From contig JAJEKV010000521.1 in NCBI GenBank assembly GCA_021234155.1, positions 1 to 64,000 on the forward strand: a stretch of DNA of 64,000 nt, in the 5' to 3' direction. Below, one piece after another: positions 1-11,199 of the stretch. Each line of letters begins with the position of its first letter. The first letter of the stretch is position 1. The DNA comes from Isoetes taiwanensis (Eukaryota; Streptophyta; Lycopodiopsida; Isoetales; Isoetaceae). The position numbers were made by a program, and so were the translations under genes. The notes beneath the pieces are model-generated. The model saw only the letters and a list, made by a program, of their open reading frames with translations, had not been told where the DNA came from and did not search any database.

Positions 1-1094
1 GGAGTAAGTTTAGGCACCCGACCTTTGGTTAAAGGCCGTAATGTATTCATTCCTAATGCCGAAGGATAAACGACTCGTAAGAAAACATAATCACCTTCTG
101 TATAAGAGATATCACGTCTATGCTGATTAGCAGACGTTCGTGCCCTATCTTGAGCTTTTCGCAATGCTTGCTTGCATTGCCGCAGGATTGCATCCATATC
201 ATGAAGCTTGTGTACTGCAACTTTGGTTCTAAGGTACTTATGCATACTAGAATAAGCCCTTGGGTTTCGGCCCATCATAGCCACAAAGGGAGTCATCCAA
301 ATTCCCTTATGATGGCTATTATTATAAGCGAACTCTAGATAGGGTAAATAATCCTCCCATCTAGGCGCTTCGTGGACAAAACCGCCATAACATGTCCTCT
401 AAAGATCATGTTTATGTTTCGGTCTACCCATCCGTTTGTGGATGATTTCCACTACTCATGTATCATCGGATCCTCAATCCTTTCATGAGATCTCTCAGAA
501 GTGACCCCTGAACTTCATGTCCCGATCACTCACAATGGACAAATGAAGTCCAAAAGTTAGAAATATGTTTTGTATATAGGCAACTGCTACGTCATGTCCC
601 ATAGCCTCCCCTTTTAATGCTATAAACTTAGCATACTTGGTCAGCCGATCCACTACGACCAAAATTCGAGTATGTTGCCTAGTAGTTCTAGGTAATGCGA
701 CTATGAAGTTCATACTCACGCTTTCCCAGCGTTCATTTAGTATAGGGAGAGGTTGTAACAATCCCGGAGTTTTCCCATGATCCGCCTTCACCGCTTGACA
801 CACCAAGCAGTGACTTACCAAGTTCTTGACTTGATATTGCAACTCTGGCCAGTAGTAGAACCTCTTTACCAATTCATACATTTTCCATTCACCTCCATGC
901 CCAGCTTGTGGAATGTCATGGTGCTCCCATAGAATTGACTCCCTAAGGTCCCCACTTGAAGGAACATAAATCCTTCCCTTATAGAAATACAACCCCTCTT
1001 GCTCAGTCCACAGCTCCCCGAGCTTGACTATCGCCGGATCTTGCTGATCCTCGGGATATGCATCCTTGATCCTTTGTATAAGATCACTTGCCAA
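1..1094 (-). pseudogene. Integrase (zinc-binding and catalytic core, decayed C-terminal part)
   Basis: The open part (495-1094, 199 residues) contains an HHCC zinc-binding domain: His pair around residues 58-66 in HHDIPQAGHGG, and the Cys pair in HCLVCQ near residues 95-100. The catalytic core follows, with the WESVSMNFIVALP block and a later SDRDMKF block that carries the second catalytic Asp. In this family the first block normally reads MDF, so the first catalytic Asp is replaced by Asn at residue 129 (codon 708-710). Downstream, 1-494 aligns with 14461-14845 but is broken by stops. Integration activity is very unlikely. Confidence 0.85.
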
Positions 1095-1666
1095 AGTTGT
1101 TAAGGTATTTATATGCTTAACTCTGGATAAAGCATCGACAACTGGATTATTTTTGCCCGGCGTATGCTCAATGGAAAAATGGAACTCATGGAGGAAGTCT
1201 AGCCACCTAGCCTATCTCGGGCTAATTTCGGCTTGACTTTGCAAGAACCTCAATGGTTTATAGTCAGTATAGACGATAAACTTGCGCGGCTCTTGGCTCG
1301 TCCCACTACATATAGTGCCTCCACGTCTTTTAATGCATGCACAATGGCTAGCAACTCTTGCTCATGTCTTTAAGTTGCATAGTTCCTTTCTCATAAGTTG
1401 GACTTAGTTTCCGCAGGACTTAGTTTTTGACTTTCATAAACCACTACATGACCCCTTTGCATTAGTCTTGCTCTTAGCGGCAGCCCTGGCGTCGATTATA
1501 AACCTCAAATGGCTGATTCAAATCGGCATTTTTAGCCTGGGGGCTGCTCACTAGCAAATCCTTATGCGCTTGAAACACCTCTTGTTGCTCTCTCCCCACA
1601 CAAAATCGTGATCTTTTTCAAAGATCGATTGGGAGAACAACAACTTTAGAAATTTGGGTACAAATT
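1095..1666 (-). pseudogene. RNase H segment of the Ty3/gypsy polyprotein, frame-broken
   Basis: This stretch lies between RT and integrase, where Ty3/gypsy RNase H is found. Minus-strand reading gives pieces typical of the connection and RNase H domains, such as the YTDYKPL-type and HEFHFSIEHTPGKNN-type blocks near 1135-1265, but they fall in different frames with stops. No continuous product is possible. Confidence 0.65.
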
Positions 1667-2392
1667 TCACGGTGATGCGATGGCTAACCCCAGAAAACTG
1701 CGTAACTCCGAAACATTTTCTGGCGGGAGACATTGCCGCACTACCTGTACTTTGGCGGGATCTGGGGACACACCGTCACCAGACAGGATATGTCCCAAAT
1801 AGGCCACTTGCTGCTTAAAGAAATCACATTTGGAAATCTTGGCATAGAGCTTGTGTTCCCGCAAAATTCGAAGAACGTGTTCCAAATGGGTGAAATGTTC
1901 TTCAACAGTTTGCGAGTAGACGAGAATATCATCTAAAAAGACCTCGACAAACTTGTCCAAATGCTCAAAGAACACTTGATTCATTAGCCGCATAAATGTT
2001 GCGGGTGCATTCGTAAGCCCAAACGGCATAACTAGAAACTCATAATGTCCTTGATGAGTTCTGAATGCAGTTTTAGGTTCGTCCCCTTCCCGAATCTTAA
2101 TTTGATGATATCCACTGTGGAGGTCGATCTTGGTAAACCATTTGGCACCCCCAAGATGATCCAGAATATCATCGACCCGGGGTAAAGGATATCTATCCTT
2201 TACAGTTGCCTTGTTAAATGCCCGGTAATCTATGCACATCCGCATAGTGCCGTCCTTTTTCTTAACAAGCAAAATGGGACTCGCAAAAGGTGATTTACTT
2301 GGTCGTACAAAACCTTTGCTTAACAATTCTTTCACTTGCTTTTTAACCTCTTCAAGTTCTAGAGGACTTAATCGGTAGGGAGCACGTACCAT
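1667..2392 (-). pseudogene. Reverse transcriptase, copy A
   Basis: The 241-residue open segment has the standard Ty3/gypsy RT blocks in order: [54 protein letters not shown] (motif A Asp), [17 protein letters not shown] and [10 protein letters not shown] (motif C, FLDD form of YxDD), then the KCDFF...VAYLGHI block. Catalytic Asp residues are present. It is cut at both ends by frame changes against protease/gag (upstream) and RNase H (downstream). It is one of two copies; the other lies at 3548-4479. Confidence 0.9.
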
Positions 2393-3160
2393 GGGCTTGA
2401 CCCCAGCTCAATTTTGTGCTCGACACCCCCGCGAGGGTGGTGGTCCCTCAAGCAACTCTTCTAGAAAAACATCCTTAAAGGTATGCAAAAGATCGTTTAA
2501 TCTTTGGTCTACCTCAGAGTTTACTCCAGTGTTAAGCACCAATGAGTTACACGATTTGACAATCAAATCATCTTTTCTCAAGTACATCAAAGAAAAAACA
2601 TTTGTATTAACTTTGAAAACTTTCTTAGCCTGAGTGGCTGACATGAGCTTACTAGGCTCTACATGCGGTAAACCTTGAACCCTAACTACTCTATTTGACG
2701 GTAAATTGAAAACTAAGGTGTGTGTTGGCCAGAGAATCTGTGGCTCAACTTGCTGTAACCATTTCATGCCTAGAATGACATCATATCACTTTAATTGAGC
2801 GATGTCTAGATCTATGGACATAGATGTTACAACCCGGGACTCTTTGTCTAACAGCTCCAAACAAACACCCCGTGCTTGCTCATTGTGGCCCGAGTTTGTG
2901 GCCGACCCGGACTTCGATCGTCGCGGAGCCACCTCGTTCAATTATTCCAGCCCTAGATCATGTGCTAGATCTGCAGAAATAGAGTTATGAGTGCTTCCAG
3001 AATCAACCAAAACAACCACGTTTCTACCATTGATTCTACCTAACAATCTGATAAATTTATCTGCATAAGGGCGTGGAGTAGGGCTTACCATCTCTTCTCG
3101 AGCGATAATTGATAACGCCTTTACCTCCGGCTTATCATTTACCTTTGCAGTGCTAGCCAA
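2393..3160 (-). pseudogene. Aspartic protease region, copy A
   Basis: The minus-strand frame at 2942-3160 contains VVLVDSGSTHNSISADLA, the D-S/T-G active-site loop of retropepsin-type proteases with the following hydrophobic segment. A second frame at 2408-2767 (MKWLQQVEPQILWPTHTLVF) carries the protease-to-RT linker typical of plant Ty3/gypsy elements. The two frames are separated by a shift and stops around 2790-2940. The matching copy B is at 4488-5400. Confidence 0.8.
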
Positions 3161-3547
3161 AACTTTCTTGCGAGGCTTTGTACATTCTCGGGCAAAGTGT
3201 CCGACTACCCCACAATGATAACACCCCTTAGGTTTATCCGTTTTGGCATCACCTTCCTTGGCCTTGCCCCCGGCGACCTTATCCTTATCTTTGGAATCAT
3301 CCTTCTGCTTCTTAGAGGGATCAGATCCCTGGGAGTTTCCCCCGGCCTTCTTTGCCTTCCAATTAGCAAAGTTCTAAGCCTTCTTGAATTCTTCCCTACC
3401 CACCAGTTTCCTGGCCATCTCCACAGCCAACTCAAAGTCAGCAGGTTCTGCCTGCAGCAAATGCGTGCGAATGCTAGCATCCCGGAGACCATTTATAAAA
3501 TGATCCACGTGCATCCCTGCAGTAATCTCGGGTAAACGCGAAAAGAG
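3161..3547 (-). pseudogene. Gag C-terminal part with intact zinc knuckle, copy A, truncated at a duplication junction
   Basis: Minus-strand translation near 3180-3230 gives a CX2CX4HX4C zinc knuckle (CYHCGVVGHFAREC), the nucleic-acid-binding motif of gag. Upstream is a Lys-rich stretch and the gag segment encoding the LVGREEFKKA block. At about 3547 the gag sequence stops and runs directly into RT/RNase H sequence, where copy B (5501-5530) continues into more gag. That junction marks the edge of a tandem duplication. Confidence 0.75.
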
Positions 3548-4479
3548 CAAATCCTTAATGGGCCGAAACGTCTCTTGCTGCTCTCTCCCCCACACAAAAT
3601 CATGATTGTTTTTCAAAAGATCAGTGAGAGGAGCAACAACTTTAGAAAATTTGGGTACAAATTTACGTGGCTAACCCCAAAAAACTGCGTAACTCTGAAA
3701 CATTTTCCGGCGGGAGCCATTGCTGTACCACTTCTACCTTGGTGGTATCTGGGGACACACCGTCACCAGACAGGATATGTCCTAAATAGGCCACTCGCTG
3801 CTTAAAATATCACATTTGGAAATCTTGGCATAGAGCTTGTGTTCCCGCAAAATTCGAAGAAAATGTTCCAAATGGGCGAAATGTTCTTCAACAGTTTGCG
3901 AGTAGACGAGAATATCATCTAAAAAGACCTCGACAAACTTGTCTAAATGCTCAGAGAACACTTGATTCATTAGCCGCATAAATGTTGCGGATGCATTCGT
4001 AAGCCCAAATGCATAACCAGACACTCATAATGTCCTTGATGAGTTCTGAATGCAGTTTTAGGTTTGTCCCCTTCCCAAATCTTAATCTGATGATATCCAC
4101 TGCAGAGATGGATCTTGGTAAACCATTTGGCACCCCCAAGATGATCCAGAATATCATCGACCCGGGGTAAAAGATATCTATCCTTTACAGTTGCCTTGTT
4201 AAGTGCCCGGTAATCTATGCACATTCGCATAGTACCGTCCTTTTTTCTAACAAGCAAAACGGGACTCGCAAAAGGTGATTTACTTGGTCGTACAAAACCT
4301 TTGCTTAACAATTCTCTCACTTGCTTTTTAACCTCTTCAAGTTCTAGAGGACTTAATCGGTAGGGAGCACGTGCCATGGGCTTGACCCCAGGTTCAAGCT
4401 CAATTTTGTGCTCGACACCCCACGAGGGTGGTGGTCCCTCAAGCAACTCTTCTAGAAAAACATCCTTAAAGGTATGCAA
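3548..4479 (-). pseudogene. Reverse transcriptase, copy B
   Basis: The same RT motifs as copy A are present: [53 protein letters not shown] and [10 protein letters not shown]. Motif A reads KIH where copy A has KID, so the first catalytic Asp is lost. A frameshift near 4010-4025, in the MPFGLTN block, splits it into segments 3782-4024 and 3970-4479. Inactive. Confidence 0.88.
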
Positions 4480-5520
4480 AAGATCGTTTATCTTTGGTCT
4501 ACCTCAGAGTTTACTCCAGTGTTAAGCACCAATAAGTTACACGATTTGACAATCAAATCATCTTTTCTCAAGTACATCAAAGAAAAAACATTTGTATTAA
4601 CTTTGAAAACTTTCTTAGCCTGAGTGGATGACATGAGCTTACTAGGCTCTACATGCGGTAAACCTTGAACCCTAACTACTCCATTTGACGGTAAATTGAA
4701 AACTAAGGTGTGTGTTGGCCAGAGAATCTGTGGCTCAACTTGCTGTAACCATTTCATGCCTAGAATGACATCATATCACTTTAACTGAGCGATGTCTAGA
4801 TCTATGGACCCGGGATTCTTTGTCCAACAGCTCCAAACAAACACCCCGTGCTTGCTCATTGTGACAGTGAGTTTGTGGCCCGGCCTCAGACTCGATCACG
4901 TACGGAGCCACCTCGTTCAATTCCAGCCCTAGATCATGTGCTAGATCTGCAGAAATAGAGTTATGAGTGCTTCCAGAATCAACCAAAACAACCACGTTTC
5001 TACCATTGATTCTACCTAACAATCTAATAACTTTATCCGCATAAGGGCGTGGAGTAGGACTTATCATCTCTTCTCGAGCGATAACTGATAATGCCTTTAC
5101 CTCCGGCTTATCATTTACCTTTGCAGTGCTGGCCATAACTTTCTTGCGAGGCTTTGTACATTCTCGGGCAAAGTTTCCGACCACCTCACAACGATAACAC
5201 CCCTCAGGCTTTTTGGCATCACCTTCTTTGGCCTTGCCCCCGGCGGCCTTATCCTTATCTTTAGAATCATTCTTCTGCTTCTTAGAGGGAGCAGATCCCT
5301 GGGAGTTTCCCCCGGCCCTCTTTGTCTTCCAATTAGCAAAGTTCTGAACCTTCTTGGATTCTTCCCTACCCACCAGTTTCCTGGCCATCTCCACAGCCAA
5401 CTCAAAGTCAGCAGGTTCTGCCTACAGCAAATGCGTGCGAATACTAGCATCCCGTAGACCATTTATAAAATGATCCACGCGCATCCCTGCAGCAATCTCG
5501 GGTAAACGTGAAAAGAGCGC
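4480..5520 (-). pseudogene. Protease and gag zinc-knuckle region, copy B
   Basis: The segment 4771-5400 carries gag with a basic KKQKNDSKDKDK stretch, a damaged zinc knuckle (CYRCEVVGNFAREC, with Asn where the knuckle His should be) and the protease DSGSTHNS loop in one frame. The linker block MKWLQQVEPQILW is at 4488-4757. The His-to-Asn change breaks the CCHC metal site that copy A keeps. Confidence 0.82.
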
Positions 5521-6381
5521 CCTCAGCTCCGTCACATAATCCCACAGAGACCCTGTCTGAGTGAGCTCCTTCAGCTGTATGAGCGCATGTCGCCGGTCAT
5601 AATGAGGTGCATACTCCTGTCGGAATAAATGACAAAATTCCCTCTAAGTACGCAGCTTCTGACCATTCTTGGTGTGAATGTCCCATCATGCAGCCGCCGG
5701 TCCCTTCAGCTTCAGGGTGGCATACATAAGTCGGGCATTCTCGCCCTTCTTCGTGGCTGCAAAATATAACTTCATTTGATTGAACCATCGCATAGCCTGC
5801 TCAGGTGTTACATCCTTGCCATAGAAATCCGGCATTTTTACGTGCTTTAGAGATTTAATTTCTTCCTCAGAAAGTTCCCCCAGGGACTCTTCTGGCTGAG
5901 CAATACCTTCTATGGCATTCTGAGCTGCTGGTTCTTCGGCCAACCCCGTGTTTACTCCCGATGGTGCACTAGGTCCCGGTCGTGCAACCGCGTGAGAAAC
6001 ACCATCATGGCTTGCCCCTGGAGCAGTGGGAACTGCCCCAGCCACCTGTAGAAACTTCTCTACTACACTACTCAAGCGAAGTTCTCGGGCCTTCCCTTCA
6101 GCAGCCCACTTCTGCAGGTTTTCTTGTATCAACCCCAGGGTGTTCTGAAACCTGGCTTGTTCCGCTCTTATATCGTTCAGTTCCCCAGTCAGACGGTTGA
6201 TATGACCTATACTTTCGTCAGGTAAGTTTCCGCCTACCAGACCTCGCTCAGTACTTGCTCCCAGAGCGTTCCCAGCATTCACATTAGCTGCACTTGCAGC
6301 ATTAACATGATCGGCACCCGGGAATAGGCGCCGGGGCGGCTTACGGGGTGCCCCATCGGCTTCAATTTCCGGACAATTCAT
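5521..6381 (-). pseudogene. Gag N-terminal and central part
   Basis: The minus-strand frame 5686-6381 (231 residues, starting MNCPEIEADG) contains a predicted coiled-coil-like stretch (INRLTGELNDIRAEQARFQN) and the gag core blocks MPDFYGKDVTPEQAMRWFNQ and LYFAATKKGENARLMYATLK, which match the plant retrotransposon gag domain. Just upstream, another frame starting at the ATG next to the primer binding site (about 6490, MAELVPNMPAG) reads to the same region, so the true gag start was probably there and a frameshift now separates it. Stops at 5590-5690 break it from the zinc knuckle. Confidence 0.82.
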
Positions 6382-6493
6382 CGTCTAAATGAATCTCCTC
6401 GAGGGCGGGTATTATGCCCTCTTCAGGCGGATGCACTTTAGGCAATCCGTCAATAGGTCCAGCTGGCATATTAGGCACAAGTTCAGCCATTAG

Positions 6494-6505
6494 GCTCTGA
6501 TACCA
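6494..6505 (-). promoter_or_regulatory. Primer binding site (initiator Met tRNA)
   Basis: On the minus strand this reads TGGTATCAGAGC, the complement of the 3' end of plant initiator tRNA-Met and the usual primer site of plant chromoviruses. It starts one base past the LTR end (CTGTAACA then G). Confidence 0.93.
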
Positions 6506-7004
6506 CTGTTACAGCACAAAATTTTTTCCTTAAGAACAATCTTTGCCACGTATTAACGCCGACTAGCTTCCACCCTCACCTTGGATCCCGGACCCCCCTC
6601 GTTAATCACACTGGTTGCCGCTATGCAAAGTTCCTACAACAATCCGGATTCTTTCAATGAATCCTCCCGGGTCAGCACCAACCGGTCCTTCACCCAAATC
6701 GATCCTTGGCAGTAGCAATCTGCCTTAGGATCACCAGCACAGCCTTAGGCTGCAAATCCGATCCTATGGGTCAATCCTTGAATCAAACAGAGATCAATCA
6801 CAGCAGAATCGGCTTCCAATTTCATTAACCCGGTTTCTGTACCCCAGCCTATTTCTTCCTCTAGGCTTTATAATTTGTATCTTGAGTTAACTATCAGTCC
6901 TGTCAGACCAAAACCGGCCAGATTAGGCCTTTATCCAATCCGGCCTCTCTAGCTTAACTTAGAGATCTGGCATCCGGATTTCATCCACGAACTCGTTTCC
7001 TTGT

Positions 7005-7075
7005 GTTCTATGGTCCTGTGGTAAGACGTTAAACTGCCATACCTAAAGTCACGGGTTCAACGCCTCGTTGAGAAA
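7005..7075 (+). repeat. tRNA-like segment (possible SINE head) inside the LTR
   Basis: TGGTCCTGTGG (about 7011-7021) resembles a pol III A box and GGTTCAACGCC (about 7054-7064) a B box, at tRNA-like spacing. It is followed by G-rich repeats and a long TTC tract that could be the tail. No flanking target duplication was identified. Confidence 0.4.
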
Positions 7076-7084
7076 GTAGCCATG

Positions 7085-7220
7085 CAATGTAAAGTTGGTG
7101 GGGGAAGGACCCGCCAAAGAATGTAAAGTGGTGGGGCGGGACCCATCCGGGTGTGTTGTAAAGTGTCCAACGGTAAAGTGGTGGGGGGCGGGGACCCATG
7201 CGGGTGTGTTGTAAAGTGTC
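7085..7220 (+). repeat. Short G-rich tandem repeat
   Basis: Three diverged copies of a unit containing TGTAAAGTGGTGGGG and GGACCCAYSCGGGTGTGTTG lie end to end. Confidence 0.7.
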
Positions 7221-7264
7221 ACATGTCCGATAGAAGAATCTTGCCTTGTGGCGTGGCGTTAAAA

Positions 7265-7381
7265 TCTTCTTCTTCTTCTTCTTCTTCTTCTTCTTCTTCT
7301 TCTTCTTCTTCTTCTTCTTCTTCTTCTTCTTCTTCTTCTTCTTCTTCTTCTTCTTCTTCTTCTTCTTCTTCTTCTTCTTCT
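7265..7381 (+). repeat. (TTC)n microsatellite
   Basis: About 39 uninterrupted TTC/CTT units. Open frames through it (poly-Ser, poly-Phe, poly-Glu) are artefacts of the repeat. Confidence 0.98.
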
Positions 7382-7476
7382 ATATCAGATATAAGACCCA
7401 TCCAATATTTCGATGCCACGTGTACCTTTAATGTTTATTTAAAACCATAGCTAACATTGCATTCATATATTTTAAT

Positions 7477-7493
7477 AACATTGGCCCCTAGTA
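7477..7493 (+). repeat. LINE target site duplication, left copy
   Basis: AACATTGGCCCCTAGTA, 17 bp, is repeated exactly at 13786-13802 directly after the poly(A) tract. Confidence 0.95.
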
Positions 7494-8796
7494 GGATGTC
7501 GAAGATGGCGGTGGCGGACCTAAGGCGGCGACTGCAGGCGCTGGTCTGAGCGGCTGGAACGGATCGAGCTCCGGAGGCATGGCAGATGATCGGATTGGGA
7601 GGAGCGACCCACATGGGATGCACTCGACAACTCCTAGGCGGATTCCAAAGCTGGCACAGGCGGCCCAGCAGACTCGTTTGTTGGGGGTTGGATCTTCCAC
7701 CCAAAAGCCTACTCGCTTCACAAATGATCTTCTTACGTAGAGAATTTGGATGTAGGGCTCGATTTGGCGTCCCGGGGACTCTGAGAGCAAACAAGGGGCT
7801 GCTGTTTTCATCAGATTCTTCGGCAGGTGAGAAGGCTGGCGTTGGGAGGAGTTCGGCTGCTTTAGGGCCACAGGGCCGGCCAGCTGGGCTGGGGTCTGTG
7901 GTGCCTATAGATCCGGCTGCTCCAGTGCCGGATTTGGTCAGGTCGACACTTGAGGCAGGTGCGGAGGGTGGTAGCGGGCCACTTCAATTTGGTGCCCATC
8001 AAGCTGACATGTGCAGGGTTTTGAGGAGCGAAGGGATAGGGAAGATAGGCTTAAGCCCTCTTCTGGGGTGTGCGCATCCCAATCCAGTGGAGCCGGGCAA
8101 GGTTTCTTTTAAGAGATCGAGGCAAGGGCGGAGCGGCCTGCCCTTTGGGTTTGGTGCACATCCAGGGAGTCGGCGAGGTCCTATGGGAGGACTGGGTGAG
8201 ATGGAGGCAAAAATGACTCATCCCTTCAAGTTCAGGTCGGGAGCATCCTATGTACTTGATCTTGTTGGCGTACCGGAGCAAGGAGTGCTTGTGCGGTGGA
8301 TGCCAGTTTAATCTTTGGGGAGGCGGAATTTGAGGTCGGCGATCAAAGATTTGACAATCAGCAACTTGGCATCAAAGAAAAACATTCGCTAACTTTGTTT
8401 AGCGTTGCGGGAGGATCCCGCTGCAAATGGTGGTAGAACCTGGTGTGGGTTTGCGGTTAATTGGCAACGGGGTGTAGTGGTGTGCCCACGGCATCCGCGA
8501 TAAGCCGCCCGATGGGACGGCCCAAGTTTGGGGAGGCATGTGGATGAGGGGCACGGAGTCAGGGCGGCGGGCCCTGCATGGCGGACAAATGATACGGTGA
8601 GCCGGCTTTCACGCCCGTGGTTCTCAGAATGGATCCGGCACACCGTGGCGCCGGCCGACACTTATCGGATGGAGGAGGCTTTGGCCTTCTTGAATCAACA
8701 CAAACGGGAGGGAGTTGCGAGGTGGATCCGACATCATTTGGCCCTCAGAGCTGCCATAGTCGGAGGTTAGATCATCGGTGACATCTCAAGTCTATT

Positions 8797-9890
8797 TCCA
8801 ACCTAGTCTCGATGGCATCACCTTCTGATCTTTGGTGTACTATCCGAGTCTTTGGACACCAGGAGAGTTGGCGGGTGGCTACAAGCTCACTTCAAGCGGC
8901 TGGGGATCTCGCCGTTTCAGTCCTTGAAGTTCCTGGAAAACAATTTTTTCCTCCTTATGTTTGATGCGCCCGAGATAGTGGAGAGGGTAGTAGCGAGAGG
9001 GGTTGACCTGTGGGGGAATTACCCGATTTACGAAAGTATTACACCCCTGGGGTGAGTGCTCGGTCATTGTCGGCCCTGAAGATCCCGTGTTGATTTCAGG
9101 TAATGGATCTCCCCGCGGATATGTTGTTGCCAGAGTTCATGATTGCGATTGCTAATGGGCTCGGCTGCCATATTGCGCACTCCATAGTTCGAGCCGAAGA
9201 TTCGCGGTGGCTTTTACCATGGATAGTCCACTGCCTCCCTTCCAATTTATTGGGCAGTAGATCGGTAATTTTTTGGTTTCCCTTCGCATCGTTAAACGGG
9301 GGCGTAGATCCATTGCATCAGCTTCCCGCCTCCTGCCCGCAGCTCGGCCTGCAGTTTGGGCCCGTCGCAAGACGAGGCATCACCTGAGGCAAGAAGGAGG
9401 TTCAAGCAGTATGTGGGACTAGGTTTGGTCCCAAACTCGGATGGTGGAGGAGGCTCCTCCGTGCCTGTGACCCAACGGTCCCAAAGGCACGGGATAGACC
9501 ACCCTGCCTATCTCTGGATAATGAGCCTACGTCACGCTACAAAAGCTGGGATCTAGATTCCACGCATCTGGGGTCTGCTGCTTCACATCCAGCCAGAATC
9601 CGCAGCAGTGAGCACTAGCAACCGCAGATGGGTAACGGACGTGGTGGAGGAGCCGGGCGGAGTGCGGTTGTCTCGGACTTCCAGTCGTATCAACCAAGCC
9701 TCCTCGGAGGGGATCTGGATAAGGTGGCCCGGGTACGCTCGTGGGCGGACGAGGTGGATTTGGATGCTGAGGTTGCACTCACAGATAACCCGCTCGTTCT
9801 CGTTCTTGTGCCATACAACTCAGATCAGGGGCCTGCTTCTGCGGCGAGGTGAGGACAGAAGAAGAAGCATCGTAAGAATCCTTCTTCTCA
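8797..9890 (+). pseudogene. LINE ORF1 (DUF4283-like RNA-binding protein)
   Basis: Frames at 8852-9055 and 9103-9387 carry the LINE ORF1 blocks GISPFQSLKFLENNFFLLMF, FDAPEIVERVVARGVDLWGN and FMIAIANGLGCHIAHSIVRA. The same blocks appear in the ORF1 remnants at 19433-19837 and 57247-58149, showing one related family. Frameshifts around 9060-9100 and 9300 split it. Typical start codons near 8811 cannot be verified. Confidence 0.75.
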
Positions 9891-9899
9891 GTCGTAGTT

Positions 9900-10700
9900 A
9901 TGAACAAAAAGATTGTGATCTGGAACGTTTGTGGAGTGCGCTCGTCACCCACGAAGAGAACGAGAGTGGCGTTGGCTGTTCATTAGTTGGATCCAGATAT
10001 CTTGTGTCTTCAGGAACATAAGTGTCCGCGGGGGGCTCTCGAGCCTTTATTGGATATGTTTGGGCCATATCTGGCTGCTTTGATTTGCCATCTGGGGCCT
10101 CTAAGGGTGGGGCTGCCATTGCGTGGAAGATGCATGTGCAGGTGACTTTTACCATGGCTGATCGTTGGGGCAGGTGGGTCATCATCAAGTGGCGTGAGGG
10201 GCCGCGCGAGTGGGGGATTGTGAATGTCTATGCCCACAATAACGTGGCGGCGAGAGGCGTTATGTGGCGTCGTTAAAGGCATAAGGTCGAGCATCTTTGG
10301 GGGTGGCTGTGGCTTGGGCTGGCGGTGGCGACTTCAACATGGTGAGTCGTTAATGATAGGTGTGGCGCAGGAGCGGAAGTTGTGCAGGATTTTGGCGGCG
10401 GCCGGTGGGTATTGTTGCTGGACTCCTTGCATCCGGCGAGGCGGCAGGCAACTCTTTATTCACGTGGTGTAATCAGTGGACGGGGGCGGTGGGCATCATT
10501 TCGACAGCCAATGCTATGCTAATACCCTACTTGGTAAATGAGCCTCGCCTCAAAGCCGGGGCTAACATTTGTCCACAGCGGTCTCGATCATTTTCCTCGG
10601 TTAATCTCGGGGCGGCGCAGCGAGCCGGTAGAGCCGGTGGTTCCAAGTTAAATACGCTTATCCGAAGGATCTTTGATTTCTCTTAGGGGATGCCCAGATT
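9900..10700 (+). pseudogene. LINE ORF2 endonuclease domain (APE type)
   Basis: From ATG 9900 the reading is MNKKIVIWNVCGVRSS (the WN-C-G start of plant L1 endonucleases), then a stop after about 23 codons, then CLQEHKCPRG in the same frame. Further down GGDFNMV (10323-10343) is the GDFN block. Several frame changes separate these blocks. Nicking activity is not expected. Confidence 0.85.
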
Positions 10701-11199
10701 TTGGTTTCGCGACGCTTCGGGATAATTTGGGATGGCGGGAATGGTGCAAGCCTTAGCTCGAGTTAAGTCATTCACCAAGCCGTGGGGCAGTCTGAGAGCA
10801 CGCCAAGAGAGGGACGTGTTAGACACGTTGTATCGCGAGTTAGAAGATCCGGCGGTCTCAATCGCCCGGATGGGGTGCGGGAGAATGAGATCTTGGCGCG
10901 TGACGGCCAGATGAATCAGGAGGGCTGTTTAGGGCAAGGGTGAAGGCAGGGATCACCCGCTGGCGGAAGGGGACACTAATCTCGAATCGTTCTTCGCGTG
11001 GCCCGTAAGAAGTATCATGACCCCTATGTCGCCACCGCATTGGCCGATGGTCGATTCAATTCGGTACGGTGGACATTAAGCGGGCAACTTTTCATCACTT
11101 CTCTCGGTTCTTCCAGAGAAGAGATACCCCACACAATAGGCGCAAGAGGAGATTGTTCGATGGGAGTGTCATGTAAGGTACCTCCAAGAGAGAGGAGGC

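Larger units (their letters stand above)
1556..5520. repeat. Internal tandem duplication (~1.98 kb units) of RT-protease-gag
   Basis: Bases about 1556-3547 and about 3548-5520 align almost base for base, for example GATCCAGAATATCATCGACC at about 2158 and 4144, and the DSGSTHNS protease block in both. The break joins gag (AAAAGAGC) to RT/RNase H sequence (AAATCCTTA), with a few bases of shared sequence at the junction. It is a direct, not inverted, duplication inside one retroelement. Template switching during reverse transcription or unequal crossing-over would both explain it. Confidence 0.85.
1..6506 (-). mobile_element. Ty3/gypsy chromovirus internal region, degenerate, 3' end runs off the window
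   Basis: Read on the minus strand, the order from high to low coordinates is primer binding site, gag, zinc knuckle, aspartic protease, reverse transcriptase, RNase H and integrase, which is the Ty3/gypsy order. The integrase C-terminal part continues through base 1. The internal domain carries frameshifts, stops and an internal tandem duplication, so it cannot be autonomous. Chromovirus affiliation is inferred from the chromodomain-like tail of the neighbouring copy (14100-14260), which matches this family at the nucleotide level over 1-360 and 14460-14845. Confidence 0.9.
6507..7493 (-). mobile_element. LTR, R/U5-side part (shared LTR, first piece)
   Basis: The LTR end is set by TGTTACAG at 6507 on the plus strand next to the primer binding site. 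The other terminus, CTGTAACA at 14092-14099, lies next to a purine tract. The two ends form an 8 bp inverted repeat. The LINE 7494-13785 interrupts it; without the LINE the LTR is about 1284 bp. Confidence 0.8.

Noticed and set aside
7151-7450. Open frames giving poly-Ser, poly-Phe and poly-Glu
   Set aside because: They are translations of the (TTC)n microsatellite on both strands.
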